Shown piece after piece: positions 12,274 to 21,100 of a stretch of 29,476 nt of DNA; positions within the stretch are counted from its first letter, which is position 1; every line of letters starts with the position of its first letter. The notes beneath the pieces were generated by a model. It saw only the letters and a list, made by a program, of their open reading frames with translations, did no database searches and was not told where the DNA came from. The stretch covers positions 1-29,476 of the forward strand of contig DATJSJ010000053.1 of assembly GCA_035504175.1 (NCBI GenBank), read 5' to 3'. A program made the translations under genes and the position numbers. The DNA is from DATJSJ01 sp035504175 (GTDB lineage Bacteria > Pseudomonadota > Alphaproteobacteria > Acetobacterales > Acetobacteraceae).

Positions 12274-15216
12274 ATGACCGACGTCGTCGTCGTCGAATCG
12301 CCCGCCAAAGCCAAGACAATCAACAAATATCTGGGCGACGGCTACACCGTGCTGGCAAGCCTCGGCCATGTCCGCGACCTGCCGCCGAAGGATGGCAGCG
12401 TCCGGCCGGAGCAGGATTTCGCGATGGACTGGGAGGCGGACGATCGCGGCGCCCGGCAGGTCGCGGCGATCGCCCGCGCATTGCGCAACGGCGCCACCCT
12501 CTACCTCGCGACCGACCCCGACCGAGAGGGCGAGGCGATCTCCTGGCACGTCCGCGCCATGCTGGACGAGCGGCGCGCGCTGCGCGGCATCGATGTCCGC
12601 CGCGTCACTTTCAACGAGATCACCCGCAGCGCCGTGCGCGCCGCCATGGCGCAGCCGCGCGACCTCGACCAGCCGCTGATCGAGGCCTACCTCGCCCGCC
12701 GGGCGCTCGACTACCTGGTCGGCTTCACGCTCTCGCCGGTGCTGTGGCGCAAGCTGCCCGGCAGCCGCAGCGCCGGGCGGGTGCAGTCGGTGGCGCTGCG
12801 CCTGATCTGCGAGCGCGAGGCGGAGATCGAATCCTTCCGCCCGCGCGAATACTGGACGGTGGAGGCGGTGTTCGAGACGCCGGCCGGCGCGCCCTTCACC
12901 GCCCGGCTCACGCATCTCGACGGGCGCAAGCTCGACCAGTTCGATCTCAACAACGAGACGGCGGCGCTCGGCGCCAAGGCAGCGGTCGAGGCCGGCGCGT
13001 TCAGCGTGCTCTCCGTCGAGCGCAAGCGCGTCCGGCGCAACCCGCCGCCGCCCTTCACCACCTCGACGCTGCAGCAGGAGGCGAGCCGCAAGCTCGGCAT
13101 GAGCGCGCAGCAGACCATGCGCGTCGCGCAGTCGCTCTACGAAGGGATGGAGCTGGGCGGCGAGACCGTCGGGCTAATCACCTACATGCGGACCGACGGC
13201 GTGCAGATGGCGCGCGAGGCGGTCGCCTCGATCCGCGATCATGTCGGCAGCGCCTACGGCCGCGACTACCTGCCCGCGGCGCCACGCGAATACACGGCGA
13301 AGGCCAAGAACGCGCAGGAAGCGCACGAGGCGATCCGCCCGACCGACGTGACCCGCACGCCCGAGGAGGTCGCCCGCTTCCTCGATGCCGACCGCCGCCG
13401 CCTCTACGAGCTGATCTGGAAGCGCGCCGTCGCTTCGCAGATGCAATCCGCCGAGCTCGACCAGGTGACGGTCGAAGTGGCCGATGGAAGGGGCACGCGG
13501 CTGCGCGCCACCGGCTCGATCCTCGCCTTCGACGGCTTCCTGCGGCTCTATCGCGAAGGCACGGATGACGAGGCGGACGAGGAGAGTCGCATGCTGCCGC
13601 CGATGGCGGAGCGCGACCCGCTGCGCCGCGGCGAAGTCACTGCCGAGCAGCATTTCACCCAGCCGCCGCCACGCTATTCCGAAGCCTCGCTGGTCAAGCG
13701 GATGGAGGAGCTCGGCATCGGCCGGCCCTCGACCTATGCCTCGATCCTCTCCGTGCTGCGCGACCGCAATTACGTGCGCATGGAAAGCCGGCGGTTCGTG
13801 CCGGAGGATCGCGGCCGCCTGGTCACCGCCTTCCTCACCAGTTTTTTCGAACGCTACGTCGATACCGGCTTCACCGCCGGGCTCGAGGAGCAGCTCGACG
13901 ACATCTCCGGCGGCCGCGCCGACTGGCGCGACGTGATGCACGCCTTCTGGGAGGAATTCTCCCGCGCCGTCGACCAGACCAAGGATCTCAAGATCTCGGA
14001 CGTGATCGAGGCGCTCGACCGCGATCTCGGCCCGCATTTCTTCCCGCCGCGCGCCGACGGCTCCGATCCGCGCCTCTGCCCGGCCTGCGGCCAGGGCCGG
14101 CTCGGGCTCAAGCTCGGCCGGTTCGGCAGCTTCATCGGCTGCTCGCGCTATCCCGAATGCCAGTACACGCGGCGCCTCGCGATCGAGAACGGCGAGGATC
14201 AGGGCGACACGCTGAAGGAAGGGATGCGCGTGCTCGGCCAGCATCCCGAAACCGGCGAGGACATCACTGCGCGCCGCGGTCCGTACGGCCTCTACGTGCA
14301 GCAGGGCGAACCACAGGAGGGCAGCAAGGACAAGCCGCGCCGGACCTCGCTGCCGCGCGGCATGGACGGCGAGAGCATCACGCTGGAACAGGCGCTCGGT
14401 CTGCTGTCCCTGCCCCGCCTGGTCGGCCTGCACCCGGAGGCCAGGGAACCGATCGAGGCGGGCATCGGCCGCTTCGGACCCTATGTGCGCATGGGCAGCG
14501 TCTTCGCCTCGCTCGACCGCGACGACGACGTGCTGGTCCTGGGGCTGAATCGCGCCGTCGATCTGCTGGCGAAGAAACTCGCCTCCGTGCGCACGCTCGG
14601 CCCTCACCCCAAGGGCGGCGAGCCGGTGATGGTCAAGCGCGGCCGCTTCGGCCCCTATGTCCAGCACGGCCAGATCGTCGCCAACCTGCCGCGCGCTCTC
14701 GACATGGACGCGGTGACGCTGGACGAGGCAGTCGGCCTGCTGGCGGAAAAGGGCAAGGCGCTGAAGCCGCGGGGCCGCGGCCGGCGCAAGGGAGCGCCGG
14801 CTGAAGCGGCGGCAGGCGCCAACGCGGCCCGCGCCGGCCGCACCCGACGATCCGCCGGCGGCAGAGCCGAGGCGACTGCCAGGCGCCAGTCTCCGGCCGC
14901 GAAGGCCGGGACCGCGAAGACCCACGCCGCGAAGGCCGCCGGGTCGAGGCCAAAAGCTGCGAAATCCGGGACTGCCGCGACGCCCACCGGCACCGCCGCC
15001 AGGCCGCCCGGCGCCGCGAAGCCATCCGCGAAGGGAGCAGGGGCCGCCGTCGGGCAGGGCGCGCAGTCGGGCAGGACCAGCGCGAGCAAGGCCAAGGCCG
15101 GCAAGGTCAAAGCGGGCAAGGCCGGCACGGGAAAGCCCGCGGGCAAGAGCACGGCTGCGAAGTCATCCGCCCGAGCGCGGCCGGGAGCGCACGACGACAG
15201 CCACAAGGCGGGGTGA
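12274..15216 (+). CDS. topA: DNA topoisomerase I
   Basis: TopA relaxes negative supercoils by a type IA mechanism. The 980-aa product begins with a TOPRIM domain: VVVESPAKAKTINKYL (4-19) and the acidic TDPDREGEAISWH (80-92). The catalytic Tyr is Y304 in LITYMRTDG. One four-Cys zinc element is clear (C602, C605, C623, C629), flanked by repeats of the GRFGPYV type (about 616-620, 772-778 and similar), which are the C-terminal DNA-binding repeats. From about 827 to the end there is a ~150-residue Lys/Ala/Gly-rich tail with AAKAG/KAGK repeats, resembling histone H1 tails and likely to bind DNA without specificity. The gene follows dprA after 198 bp and couples to rnr with a 1-nt gap. Confidence 0.97.
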   Translation: MTDVVVVESPAKAKTINKYLGDGYTVLASLGHVRDLPPKDGSVRPEQDFAMDWEADDRGARQVAAIARALRNGATLYLATDPDREGEAISWHVRAMLDERRALRGIDVRRVTFNEITRSAVRAAMAQPRDLDQPLIEAYLARRALDYLVGFTLSPVLWRKLPGSRSAGRVQSVALRLICEREAEIESFRPREYWTVEAVFETPAGAPFTARLTHLDGRKLDQFDLNNETAALGAKAAVEAGAFSVLSVERKRVRRNPPPPFTTSTLQQEASRKLGMSAQQTMRVAQSLYEGMELGGETVGLITYMRTDGVQMAREAVASIRDHVGSAYGRDYLPAAPREYTAKAKNAQEAHEAIRPTDVTRTPEEVARFLDADRRRLYELIWKRAVASQMQSAELDQVTVEVADGRGTRLRATGSILAFDGFLRLYREGTDDEADEESRMLPPMAERDPLRRGEVTAEQHFTQPPPRYSEASLVKRMEELGIGRPSTYASILSVLRDRNYVRMESRRFVPEDRGRLVTAFLTSFFERYVDTGFTAGLEEQLDDISGGRADWRDVMHAFWEEFSRAVDQTKDLKISDVIEALDRDLGPHFFPPRADGSDPRLCPACGQGRLGLKLGRFGSFIGCSRYPECQYTRRLAIENGEDQGDTLKEGMRVLGQHPETGEDITARRGPYGLYVQQGEPQEGSKDKPRRTSLPRGMDGESITLEQALGLLSLPRLVGLHPEAREPIEAGIGRFGPYVRMGSVFASLDRDDDVLVLGLNRAVDLLAKKLASVRTLGPHPKGGEPVMVKRGRFGPYVQHGQIVANLPRALDMDAVTLDEAVGLLAEKGKALKPRGRGRRKGAPAEAAAGANAARAGRTRRSAGGRAEATARRQSPAAKAGTAKTHAAKAAGSRPKAAKSGTAATPTGTAARPPGAAKPSAKGAGAAVGQGAQSGRTSASKAKAGKVKAGKAGTGKPAGKSTAAKSSARARPGAHDDSHKAG

Positions 15217-15217
15217 C

Positions 15218-17470
15218 ATGCGTCCGCCGCTCCGCCGCGGCGACCGGCGGGCGTCCCGGAGCCGCGCCGACCCTCCGGCCGCCCCCGTCCTGCCGAGCCG
15301 CGAGCAGGTGCGGCACTTCGTCCGCACTGCCGCCGGCCGCGTCGGCAAGCGCGAGATTGCGCGCGAATTCCGCCTCGGCCCGGAGCACCGGCCGGCACTG
15401 CGGGCGCTGCTGAAAGATCTGGCCGCGGACGGCACGATCGCGCCGGCCGGCGCGCGGCGCTTCAGCCGTCCCGGCCGGCTGCCGGAGGTGATGCTGGTGC
15501 AGGTGACCGGAACCGACCCCGATGGCGACGCAATCGCCCGCCCGGTCGGCTGGGAAGGCGAGGGCAGGCCGCCGCTCGTGCTGATGCACCCGGAGCCGCG
15601 CGGCCGACCGGCCCTTGCGCCGGGCGAGCGGGTGCTGGCGCGGCTGCGCCCGGTCGGGCCTGACCGCTACGAGGGCCGCACGCTGAAGCGACTCGCCGCG
15701 GCGCCGGGCCGCGTGCTCGGCGTGTTCCGCCCGGCCCCAGGTGGCGATGGCGGCGGCGGCGGGCGCGTGGTGCCGACCGATCGCCGCGCCAAGGCGGAAT
15801 GGCGCATCCCGCCCGGTGAAACGGGCGAGGCAGAACCGGGCGAGATCGTGCTCGCCGAGCCGCTGCCGCATCGCGGCGCCGGGCTGAAGCCGGCGCGCAT
15901 CGTCGAGCGGCTCGGCAACATGGGCGATGCGCGCTCGGTGTCGCTGATCTGCATCGCAACCCACGACATCCCGCAGGATTTTCCGCCCGAGGCGCTGGCC
16001 GAGGCCGGACGCGCGCGCGGCGTCGCACTCGGCCGGCGCACCGATTTGAGCGACATCCCGCTGGTCACGATCGACGGCGAGGACGCGCGCGACTTCGACG
16101 ACGCGGTGTTCGCCGAACCCGACGGCGACGGGCATCGCCTCATCGTCGCGATCGCCGACGTCGCGCATTACGTGCGCGCCGACAGCGCGCTCGACCGCGC
16201 GGCGCGCACGCGCGGCAATTCCGTCTATTTCCCCGACCGCGTCGTGCCGATGCTGCCGGAGGCGCTGTCGAACGGCTGGTGCAGCCTGCGGCCCGACGAG
16301 GAGCGCGGCTGCCTCTACGTCGAGATGCGCATCGACGCCGCCGGGCGAAAGACCGCGCACCGCTTCGGCCGCGGCCTGATGCGCAGCGCCGCGCGGCTGA
16401 CCTACGCGCAGGTGCAGGCGGCCGCCGACTCGGGCGACGCGGTCGGTCTCCCGGACGGGGGTCTCCCCGCGGGCGTGCTGACGCATCTCTACGCCGCGTT
16501 CCGCGCCCTGCTCGCGGCGCGCGAGGCGCGCGGTACGCTCGATCTCGACCTGCCGGAACGGCGGGTGGTGCTGGACGAGGCTGGCCGCGTGCTCGCCGTA
16601 TCTCCCCGGCCGCGCCTCGACAGCCATCGGCTGATCGAGGAGTTCATGGTCCTCGCCAATGTCTGTGCCGCCGAAGAACTGGAGCGGCGGCACCAGCCCT
16701 GCATGTATCGCGTGCACGCCCCGCCCTCGGCCGAAAAGCTGGAGGGGCTGCGTGCCTTCCTGCACGGTTTCGACATCAGCCTGCCGCCGGGCGACCAATT
16801 GCATCCGCGCGATCTCGACCGCGTGCTGCGCCGGGTCGCCGGCAGCGACGAAGCGCTGCTGGTCAACGAGGTGGTGCTGCGCAGCCAGAGCCAAGCCGCG
16901 TACAGTCCGGACAATATCGGGCATTTCGGCCTCGCCCTGTCGCACTACGCGCATTTCACCAGCCCGATCCGCCGCTACGCCGACCTCCTGGTGCATCGCG
17001 CCCTCATCGCCGGGCTGCGGCTCGGCCCGGGCGGGCTGGATGCCGAGGAGGCGGCCCGCTTTCCCGACATCGGCGAGCACATCACCGGCACCGAGCGTCG
17101 CGCCCAGCTCGCCGAGCGCGACGCGATCGACCGTTACCTTGCTGCCTACATGGCGGACAAAGTGGGCGCGGTGTTCTATGCGCGTATTTCCGGCGTGACG
17201 CGCTTCGGGATTTTCGTCACAGTCACCGGCAGTGGCGCGAGCGGACTCGTACCCATCTCCACCCTGCCGGACGATTTCTGGATGCATGACGAGGCGGCGC
17301 GGACGCTGTCCGGCCGTCGCACGCGGATTGTGTTCCGCCTGGCGCAGGAGGTGGAGGTGCGGCTGGCGGAAGCGAGCCCGGTCACCGGCGGCCTCGTGTT
17401 CCACGTCCTGCAAGGGCCGGCGGACCGCGCCGGCGTCCGCAGGACCGGGGGCCGCTCCGGCCGCCGGTGA
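15218..17470 (+). CDS. rnr: Ribonuclease R
   Basis: RNase R is a processive 3'-5' exoribonuclease that degrades structured RNA. The 750-aa product has an N-terminal winged-helix region (about 28-80), cold-shock/OB domains, and the RNB catalytic domain starting near 270. The catalytic Asp set is D286, D292, D294 and D295 in TIDGEDARDFDDAVF, in the same spacing as E. coli D272/D278/D280/D281. The RNB motif ALSHYAHFTSPIRRYADLLVHR is intact. An S1 domain follows (about 650-735, VGAVFYARISGVTRFGIFVTV). The ATG one base after the topA stop is used. The final stop overlaps the GTG start of the peptidase gene, so topA-rnr-ctp are likely one transcript. The C-terminal basic tail is short. Confidence 0.96.
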   Translation: MRPPLRRGDRRASRSRADPPAAPVLPSREQVRHFVRTAAGRVGKREIAREFRLGPEHRPALRALLKDLAADGTIAPAGARRFSRPGRLPEVMLVQVTGTDPDGDAIARPVGWEGEGRPPLVLMHPEPRGRPALAPGERVLARLRPVGPDRYEGRTLKRLAAAPGRVLGVFRPAPGGDGGGGGRVVPTDRRAKAEWRIPPGETGEAEPGEIVLAEPLPHRGAGLKPARIVERLGNMGDARSVSLICIATHDIPQDFPPEALAEAGRARGVALGRRTDLSDIPLVTIDGEDARDFDDAVFAEPDGDGHRLIVAIADVAHYVRADSALDRAARTRGNSVYFPDRVVPMLPEALSNGWCSLRPDEERGCLYVEMRIDAAGRKTAHRFGRGLMRSAARLTYAQVQAAADSGDAVGLPDGGLPAGVLTHLYAAFRALLAAREARGTLDLDLPERRVVLDEAGRVLAVSPRPRLDSHRLIEEFMVLANVCAAEELERRHQPCMYRVHAPPSAEKLEGLRAFLHGFDISLPPGDQLHPRDLDRVLRRVAGSDEALLVNEVVLRSQSQAAYSPDNIGHFGLALSHYAHFTSPIRRYADLLVHRALIAGLRLGPGGLDAEEAARFPDIGEHITGTERRAQLAERDAIDRYLAAYMADKVGAVFYARISGVTRFGIFVTVTGSGASGLVPISTLPDDFWMHDEAARTLSGRRTRIVFRLAQEVEVRLAEASPVTGGLVFHVLQGPADRAGVRRTGGRSGRR

Positions 17471-19053
17471 GACGCGCCGCGCCCGTGTTTTTCCTGATCC
17501 TCCTGCTGTTCGTCCTGGCCCGCCCGGCCCAGGCCGATACCGGCGCGGCGGCCGGCGACACGGGCGGCTTCTCCGCCGATCTCGCGGCCGACGTTTACGC
17601 CACCGCACTCGCCTTCATGGCGCCGCGCACGCTCGATCCGGTGGGCGTGGAGCAACTCGCGCTGTGGGGGCTGCGCGGGCTGACCGCGCTCGACCCGTCG
17701 CTGACGGTGGAGCTGCGCGACGGCAGCCTGCGGCTGGTCGGGCCGAGCGCCATCCTGTTCGCGACCACGCCGCCGCCGATGGCCAGCGCCGATGCCTGGG
17801 GTGCGGTCGCGGCCCGAATGGCCGCCTCTGCCTGGGACGCCTCGGAGGATGTCCGCCGCGCCGGCACCAGCGGCGTCATCCGGAGCTTCTTCGACGAATT
17901 GTTCAACCATCTCGACCCGTATTCGCGCTACGTGCCGCCGCTGCAGGCCGGCGAGGAGCGCGATCGCCGCGGCGCCGAGGCCGGCGCCGGGCTGACGCTC
18001 GCCCGCCAACACGGTGCGATCGTCGTCACCAGCGTCGCCGCGGACGGTCCGGGGGCAGCGGCCGGTGTGCTCCCGGGCGACGAAATCCTCGCGGTGGGTC
18101 GCCGATCGACGCATCGGCGGGCCGCCGAAACGGTCGGCGCCTGGCTCGCCGGACCCGATGACAGTTCGATCAGGATCACGCTGCGCACGCAGCGTGGCCG
18201 CGTGCACACCGTCACCCTCACGCGCGCGCTGGTGCCCCCCGAAACCGTATTCGCCGAACGCGAGGACGGCATGCTCGTGGTCACGATCACGGCCTTCGCG
18301 ACGGACACGGCGGCGCATTTCGAGGGCGCGCTGCAAGCCGGGCTCGGCTCTGCCGGAGAGGTCGTGCGTGGGCTGGTGATCGATTTGCGGGACAATCGCG
18401 GCGGGCTGCTCCGCCAAGCGGCCGAGGTCGCCGATTCCGTGCTGGACAGCGGCCTCGTCCTGGTCACCGCCGGGCGCGACGCACAGGCCAATCATGTCTG
18501 GGGCGCCAGCGGCGGCGACATGGCGCGCGGGCTGCCGATCGTCGTGCTGGTCGACGGGCGTTCGGCCAGCGCCTCGGAGATCGTCGCGGCCGCCCTGCAG
18601 GACGACCGCCGTGCCGTGATCGTCGGCAGTTCCACCCTGGGCAAGGGGCTGGTGCAGACGATCAGCCCGCTGCCGGACGGCGGCGAGCTGTTCATCACCT
18701 GGAGCCGGGTGCTGGCACCGCGTGGCTGGCCGATCCAGGGGCTGGGCGTGCTGCCGCAGGTCTGCACCAGCCTCGGCGAGGCCTCACTGGAGCAGCAGCT
18801 CGCCGAACTCGCCGCCGGTCGCCAGAGCATGGCCGCGGCACTCGCCCAACACGACGCGGCGCGCGCGCCAATCCCGGCGGCGCAGGTGATCGAGATCCGC
18901 CAGGCCTGCCCGGCGGCCGAGGGGCGCGACATCGACCTCGATGCGGCCCAGTTCCTGATCGATCATCCGACGGCCTACCGGACCGCCCTGCTGCCCCCGG
19001 CGGCGGGGATCGCGGCCGCGGCGGCCGCCCGCAGCGGCGGCGCCGTGCCCTGA
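17467..19053 (+). CDS. S41-family C-terminal processing peptidase, exported
   Basis: This is a carboxy-terminal processing protease of the CtpA/Prc group, acting in the periplasm. The GTG start (17467) overlaps the rnr stop. The first ~23 residues are a signal peptide: RR, then a FFLILLLFVLA core, ending AQA before DTG. A PDZ domain lies at about 185-255 (AIVVTSVAADGPGAAAGVLPGDEILAV). The S41 catalytic part has LRDNRGGLL. The Ser/Lys/Gln set is S368 in RSASASEI, K393 in STLGKGLVQT and Q397, in the 25-residue Ser-Lys spacing of CtpB. Length is 528 aa, with a ~120-residue Ala-rich C-terminal extension that is unique to it or poorly conserved. Substrates are unknown; envelope or lipoprotein turnover is the usual role. 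Confidence 0.92.
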   Translation: MRRAAPVFFLILLLFVLARPAQADTGAAAGDTGGFSADLAADVYATALAFMAPRTLDPVGVEQLALWGLRGLTALDPSLTVELRDGSLRLVGPSAILFATTPPPMASADAWGAVAARMAASAWDASEDVRRAGTSGVIRSFFDELFNHLDPYSRYVPPLQAGEERDRRGAEAGAGLTLARQHGAIVVTSVAADGPGAAAGVLPGDEILAVGRRSTHRRAAETVGAWLAGPDDSSIRITLRTQRGRVHTVTLTRALVPPETVFAEREDGMLVVTITAFATDTAAHFEGALQAGLGSAGEVVRGLVIDLRDNRGGLLRQAAEVADSVLDSGLVLVTAGRDAQANHVWGASGGDMARGLPIVVLVDGRSASASEIVAAALQDDRRAVIVGSSTLGKGLVQTISPLPDGGELFITWSRVLAPRGWPIQGLGVLPQVCTSLGEASLEQQLAELAAGRQSMAAALAQHDAARAPIPAAQVIEIRQACPAAEGRDIDLDAAQFLIDHPTAYRTALLPPAAGIAAAAAARSGGAVP

Positions 19054-19101
19054 CCCGAGGCGGGTCGGCCCGAAGGCCAGGCCGTCATGACCGCGTCGCG
19101 C

Positions 19102-19130
19102 TTGACCTCCCCTTCCCCGATGCGCATGTT
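19102..19130 (+). promoter_or_regulatory. Possible rpmG promoter
   Basis: TTGACC (19102-19107), one mismatch from consensus, is followed after 17 bp by CATGTT (19125-19130), a poor -10. The start point would be near 19137, leaving a ~17-nt leader with GGAG (19142-19145) before the rpmG ATG. Tandem small hairpins (19052-19066 and 19067-19078) at the end of the preceding gene may separate the two transcripts. Confidence 0.35.
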
Positions 19131-19153
19131 CCGCGCCCTCTGGAGATGACGCC

Positions 19154-19321
19154 ATGGCGAAGACGAACACCATTCAGATCCGGCTGGTATCCTCGGCCGA
19201 CACCGGCTTCTTCTACGTGACCAAGAAGAACGCGCGCACCAAGACCGGCAAGATGGAGCTGCGCAAGTACGACCCGGTCGCGCGCAAGCACGTCACCTTC
19301 CGGGAAGCCAAGATCAAGTAA
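19154..19321 (+). CDS. rpmG: 50S ribosomal protein L33
   Basis: L33 is a small large-subunit protein near the E site. The 55-aa product starts MAKTNTIQIRLVSSADTG and continues with FFYVTKKNARTKTGKMELRKYDP to a basic end, the complete alphaproteobacterial L33. It is the zinc-independent form: the four Cys of the C+ paralogue are missing. GGAG (19142-19145) sits 8 nt before the ATG. Its last 8 bases overlap the 3' end of the convergent glycosyltransferase gene, an unusually tight tail-to-tail junction with no room for a terminator. Confidence 0.97.
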   Translation: MAKTNTIQIRLVSSADTGFFYVTKKNARTKTGKMELRKYDPVARKHVTFREAKIK

Positions 19322-20330
19322 CCCGGGCGGGCGGCGGCTCCGGCACGCCGCCGATGATCGGCTGCAGCGCGGCGGCGTCGCGCAGGGTTGCATCCTTCAA
19401 TGCCGGCGAGGCATCGAGCAGCGCGCCATGCGCGCGCGCCAGTGCCTCGGCATAGCGGGCGAGCAGCGCGATCGCCCGCGCCGCCGGATCGGCCGGCCGG
19501 GTGAGCGTCAGCGGCGTCCCGAGATAGGGCAGCGGATCGTCCACCAGCTCGGCCGCGCCGTCGCGGCGCCGCAGTTCCGCCGCGGCGTGGGCGAGCCAGC
19601 CGAGCGGCCGCCGCTGCATCGCCTCGAACGGGCCCACGTAATGGACGTTGCGCTGTCGCTGCACCTCTCCGGCGCCCGCGGCGAGCACCTTGAGGCGCCC
19701 GAGGATCGCCTTCGACGCCATCTGGTGCGGGTCGCGGTCGGGAAAGTGCGCGAGGCGCAGCGCGTCCTGCAGCGTGCCGTGATCGGCCACGCCGTCGACG
19801 ATGATCGCATGATTGCCGGCATCGACTTCGACGCCGTCGCGCGCCGCGAGCGCACCGCGCAGGAAGACTTTGGTGGACCCGCCGGGCGCGGGCCGCCGGC
19901 GCGTGAGACGACGCAGGACGTTCACGGCCTGCGGCTCCGGACCACGCCCCAGGTAGTCGATCGAGGGGACGCGCAGACAGGTGACCGAGGCCGGACATTG
20001 CGCGAGATGCCCGGCGAGATCGCCGCCGGCGCCTCGGACATCGAGGAATTCGTCGGCATCGAGGAACAGCACCCAGTCGGCGCCGTGACTGCGCGCGGCG
20101 ATGCGGGCGAGCAGCGTGTTGAACAGGGTCTCCGCGAAGGCCACCGCCGCGTTGCGGTAGACGTGCACGTCGAGCCCCTCCGCCCGCAGCGCCTGCATGA
20201 TCGGCACCGTCCGGTCGCTGCTGCCGTTGTCGAGCAGGACATGAGTGTGCACGAGCGCGGCGTGGTGGCGGAGGAAGGGCTCGATCAGCTCCTCCTCGTC
20301 GCGGACGCGCGACACGGCGACCAGCTTCAT
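19314..20330 (-). CDS. Family-2-type glycosyltransferase
   Basis: The 338-aa protein has a GT-A fold of the GT2 / Glyco_tranf_2_4 kind. It starts LVAVSRVRDEEELIEPFLRHH (3-23), with LLDNGSSDRT (32-41) in the nucleotide-binding region. WVLFLDADEFLDV (86-98) holds the DxD-like metal site (D91, D93) typical of this group. HFPDRDPHQMASKAILGRLK is another conserved stretch. There is no membrane span, so it should act at the cytoplasmic face. Donor and acceptor are unknown. Members of this group often decorate surface polysaccharide; the LPS heptose gene hldD is about 4 kb away. It lies downstream of the phasin gene on the same strand but behind strong hairpins, so co-transcription is doubtful. Confidence 0.85.
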   Translation of the reverse strand: MKLVAVSRVRDEEELIEPFLRHHAALVHTHVLLDNGSSDRTVPIMQALRAEGLDVHVYRNAAVAFAETLFNTLLARIAARSHGADWVLFLDADEFLDVRGAGGDLAGHLAQCPASVTCLRVPSIDYLGRGPEPQAVNVLRRLTRRRPAPGGSTKVFLRGALAARDGVEVDAGNHAIIVDGVADHGTLQDALRLAHFPDRDPHQMASKAILGRLKVLAAGAGEVQRQRNVHYVGPFEAMQRRPLGWLAHAAAELRRRDGAAELVDDPLPYLGTPLTLTRPADPAARAIALLARYAEALARAHGALLDASPALKDATLRDAAALQPIIGGVPEPPPARVT

Positions 20331-20386
20331 CCATCGCTCCCATGGATGCGACGGTGTGGCTCCATCGACGGCGGCGCGTCCCAGGC

Positions 20387-20445
20387 CCGGACGCGGCCAC
20401 TCGGCCGGCCTGCGTCCGGTCGTCGCATGCTGGTCAGCTGCGACG
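20387..20445 (-). other. Two consecutive bulged hairpins between phasin and glycosyltransferase genes
   Basis: CCGGACGC (20387-20394) pairs with GCGTCCGG (20412-20419). An inner GGCC (20395-20398) pairs with GGCC (20407-20410), leaving one bulged base. Directly beside it, CGTCGCA (20421-20427) pairs with TGCGACG (20439-20445), and GCT (20429-20431) with AGC (20436-20438), again with one bulge. A third stem, CGGGGC-TTCA-GCCCCG (20476-20491), spans the phasin stop codon. None has a T-tract on either strand. In the minus-strand transcript they form a structured intergenic RNA that could block 3' exonucleases, terminate transcription, or control the downstream gene. Confidence 0.55.
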
Positions 20446-20483
20446 CCCGGCGGACGCCGGCGACGACGCGGCGGCCCGGGGCT

Positions 20484-21041
20484 TCAGCCCCGCGTCTGTC
20501 CCGCCTTCTGCATCAGCGCCTTCATCTCGTCCATGGCCTCGAGGAAGCGGTGGTTCAGCACCTCCAACGCCTCGCCGTTGGCGCGCTGGATCAGGTCGCT
20601 GAGCTCGCGCATGTTGGCGATCGCGTGTTCATAGGCGCGCTTCAGCAGCTCCGCCTGCTTCGCCGCCTTGGCTTGCGGGCCGTCCGCGTCGGCGACCGCC
20701 TGCACGGTCTCCGACAGCTCGGCCATGGTCTGCTGCATGATTTCCATGTGCCGGCGCGCCACCGCCTGCGCGCCCTCCAGCGCCACCCGGTTGGCGGCGG
20801 AGAGGGTCTCGAGATTGCGCCGATGCGCCGCCATCAGCGACTGCACGTCCGGCATCGCCGGCAGCTTCATCTCCGAGAGCATGCGCGTGAACTCGCCCAT
20901 CATGCGCGTGCCCGCCTCGGTCGCCGCGCGCGCCGCCTCAGCACCGGCGCCGACCGCCTGCGCGCCGGCGTCGGCCGCGGCCCGCACGGTGCGCGCCCCG
21001 GCCCGCGTGGTGCGGCCGGCGATTTCCTCGGGTTCGGCCAT
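20484..21041 (-). CDS. phaP: Phasin-family protein (PHA granule-associated)
   Basis: Phasins coat polyhydroxyalkanoate granules and control their size and number. The ATG at 21041 is chosen because AGAGGAGG lies 6 nt upstream (minus strand); the open frame extends 30 nt further. The 185-aa product is almost entirely predicted amphipathic helix and rich in Ala, Glu, Met and Gln. It has the Phasin_2-type stretch KLPAMPDVQSLMAAHRRNLETLSAANRVALEGAQAVARR (about 60-98), followed by heptad-like QQTMAELSETVQAV and a final helix with LNHRFLEAMDEMKALM. This indicates PHA storage in the organism; no phaC or phaZ is in the window. The N-terminal ~45 residues are Ala/Gly-rich and low-complexity. Confidence 0.88.
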   Translation of the reverse strand: MAEPEEIAGRTTRAGARTVRAAADAGAQAVGAGAEAARAATEAGTRMMGEFTRMLSEMKLPAMPDVQSLMAAHRRNLETLSAANRVALEGAQAVARRHMEIMQQTMAELSETVQAVADADGPQAKAAKQAELLKRAYEHAIANMRELSDLIQRANGEALEVLNHRFLEAMDEMKALMQKAGQTRG

Positions 21042-21100
21042 GTCTCGCCTCCTCTGCTGTCCGCGCGCCACGGCGCGACGGATGAATTCCGGCCGTCCGC

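Noticed and set aside
15107..17608. An 833-codon open frame on the minus strand across rnr (and a 583-codon one at 13174-14925 across topA)
   Set aside because: These are antisense shadows produced by GC-rich codon bias. The translations are His/Arg/Gly-rich, without domains, and the plus-strand genes are unambiguous.
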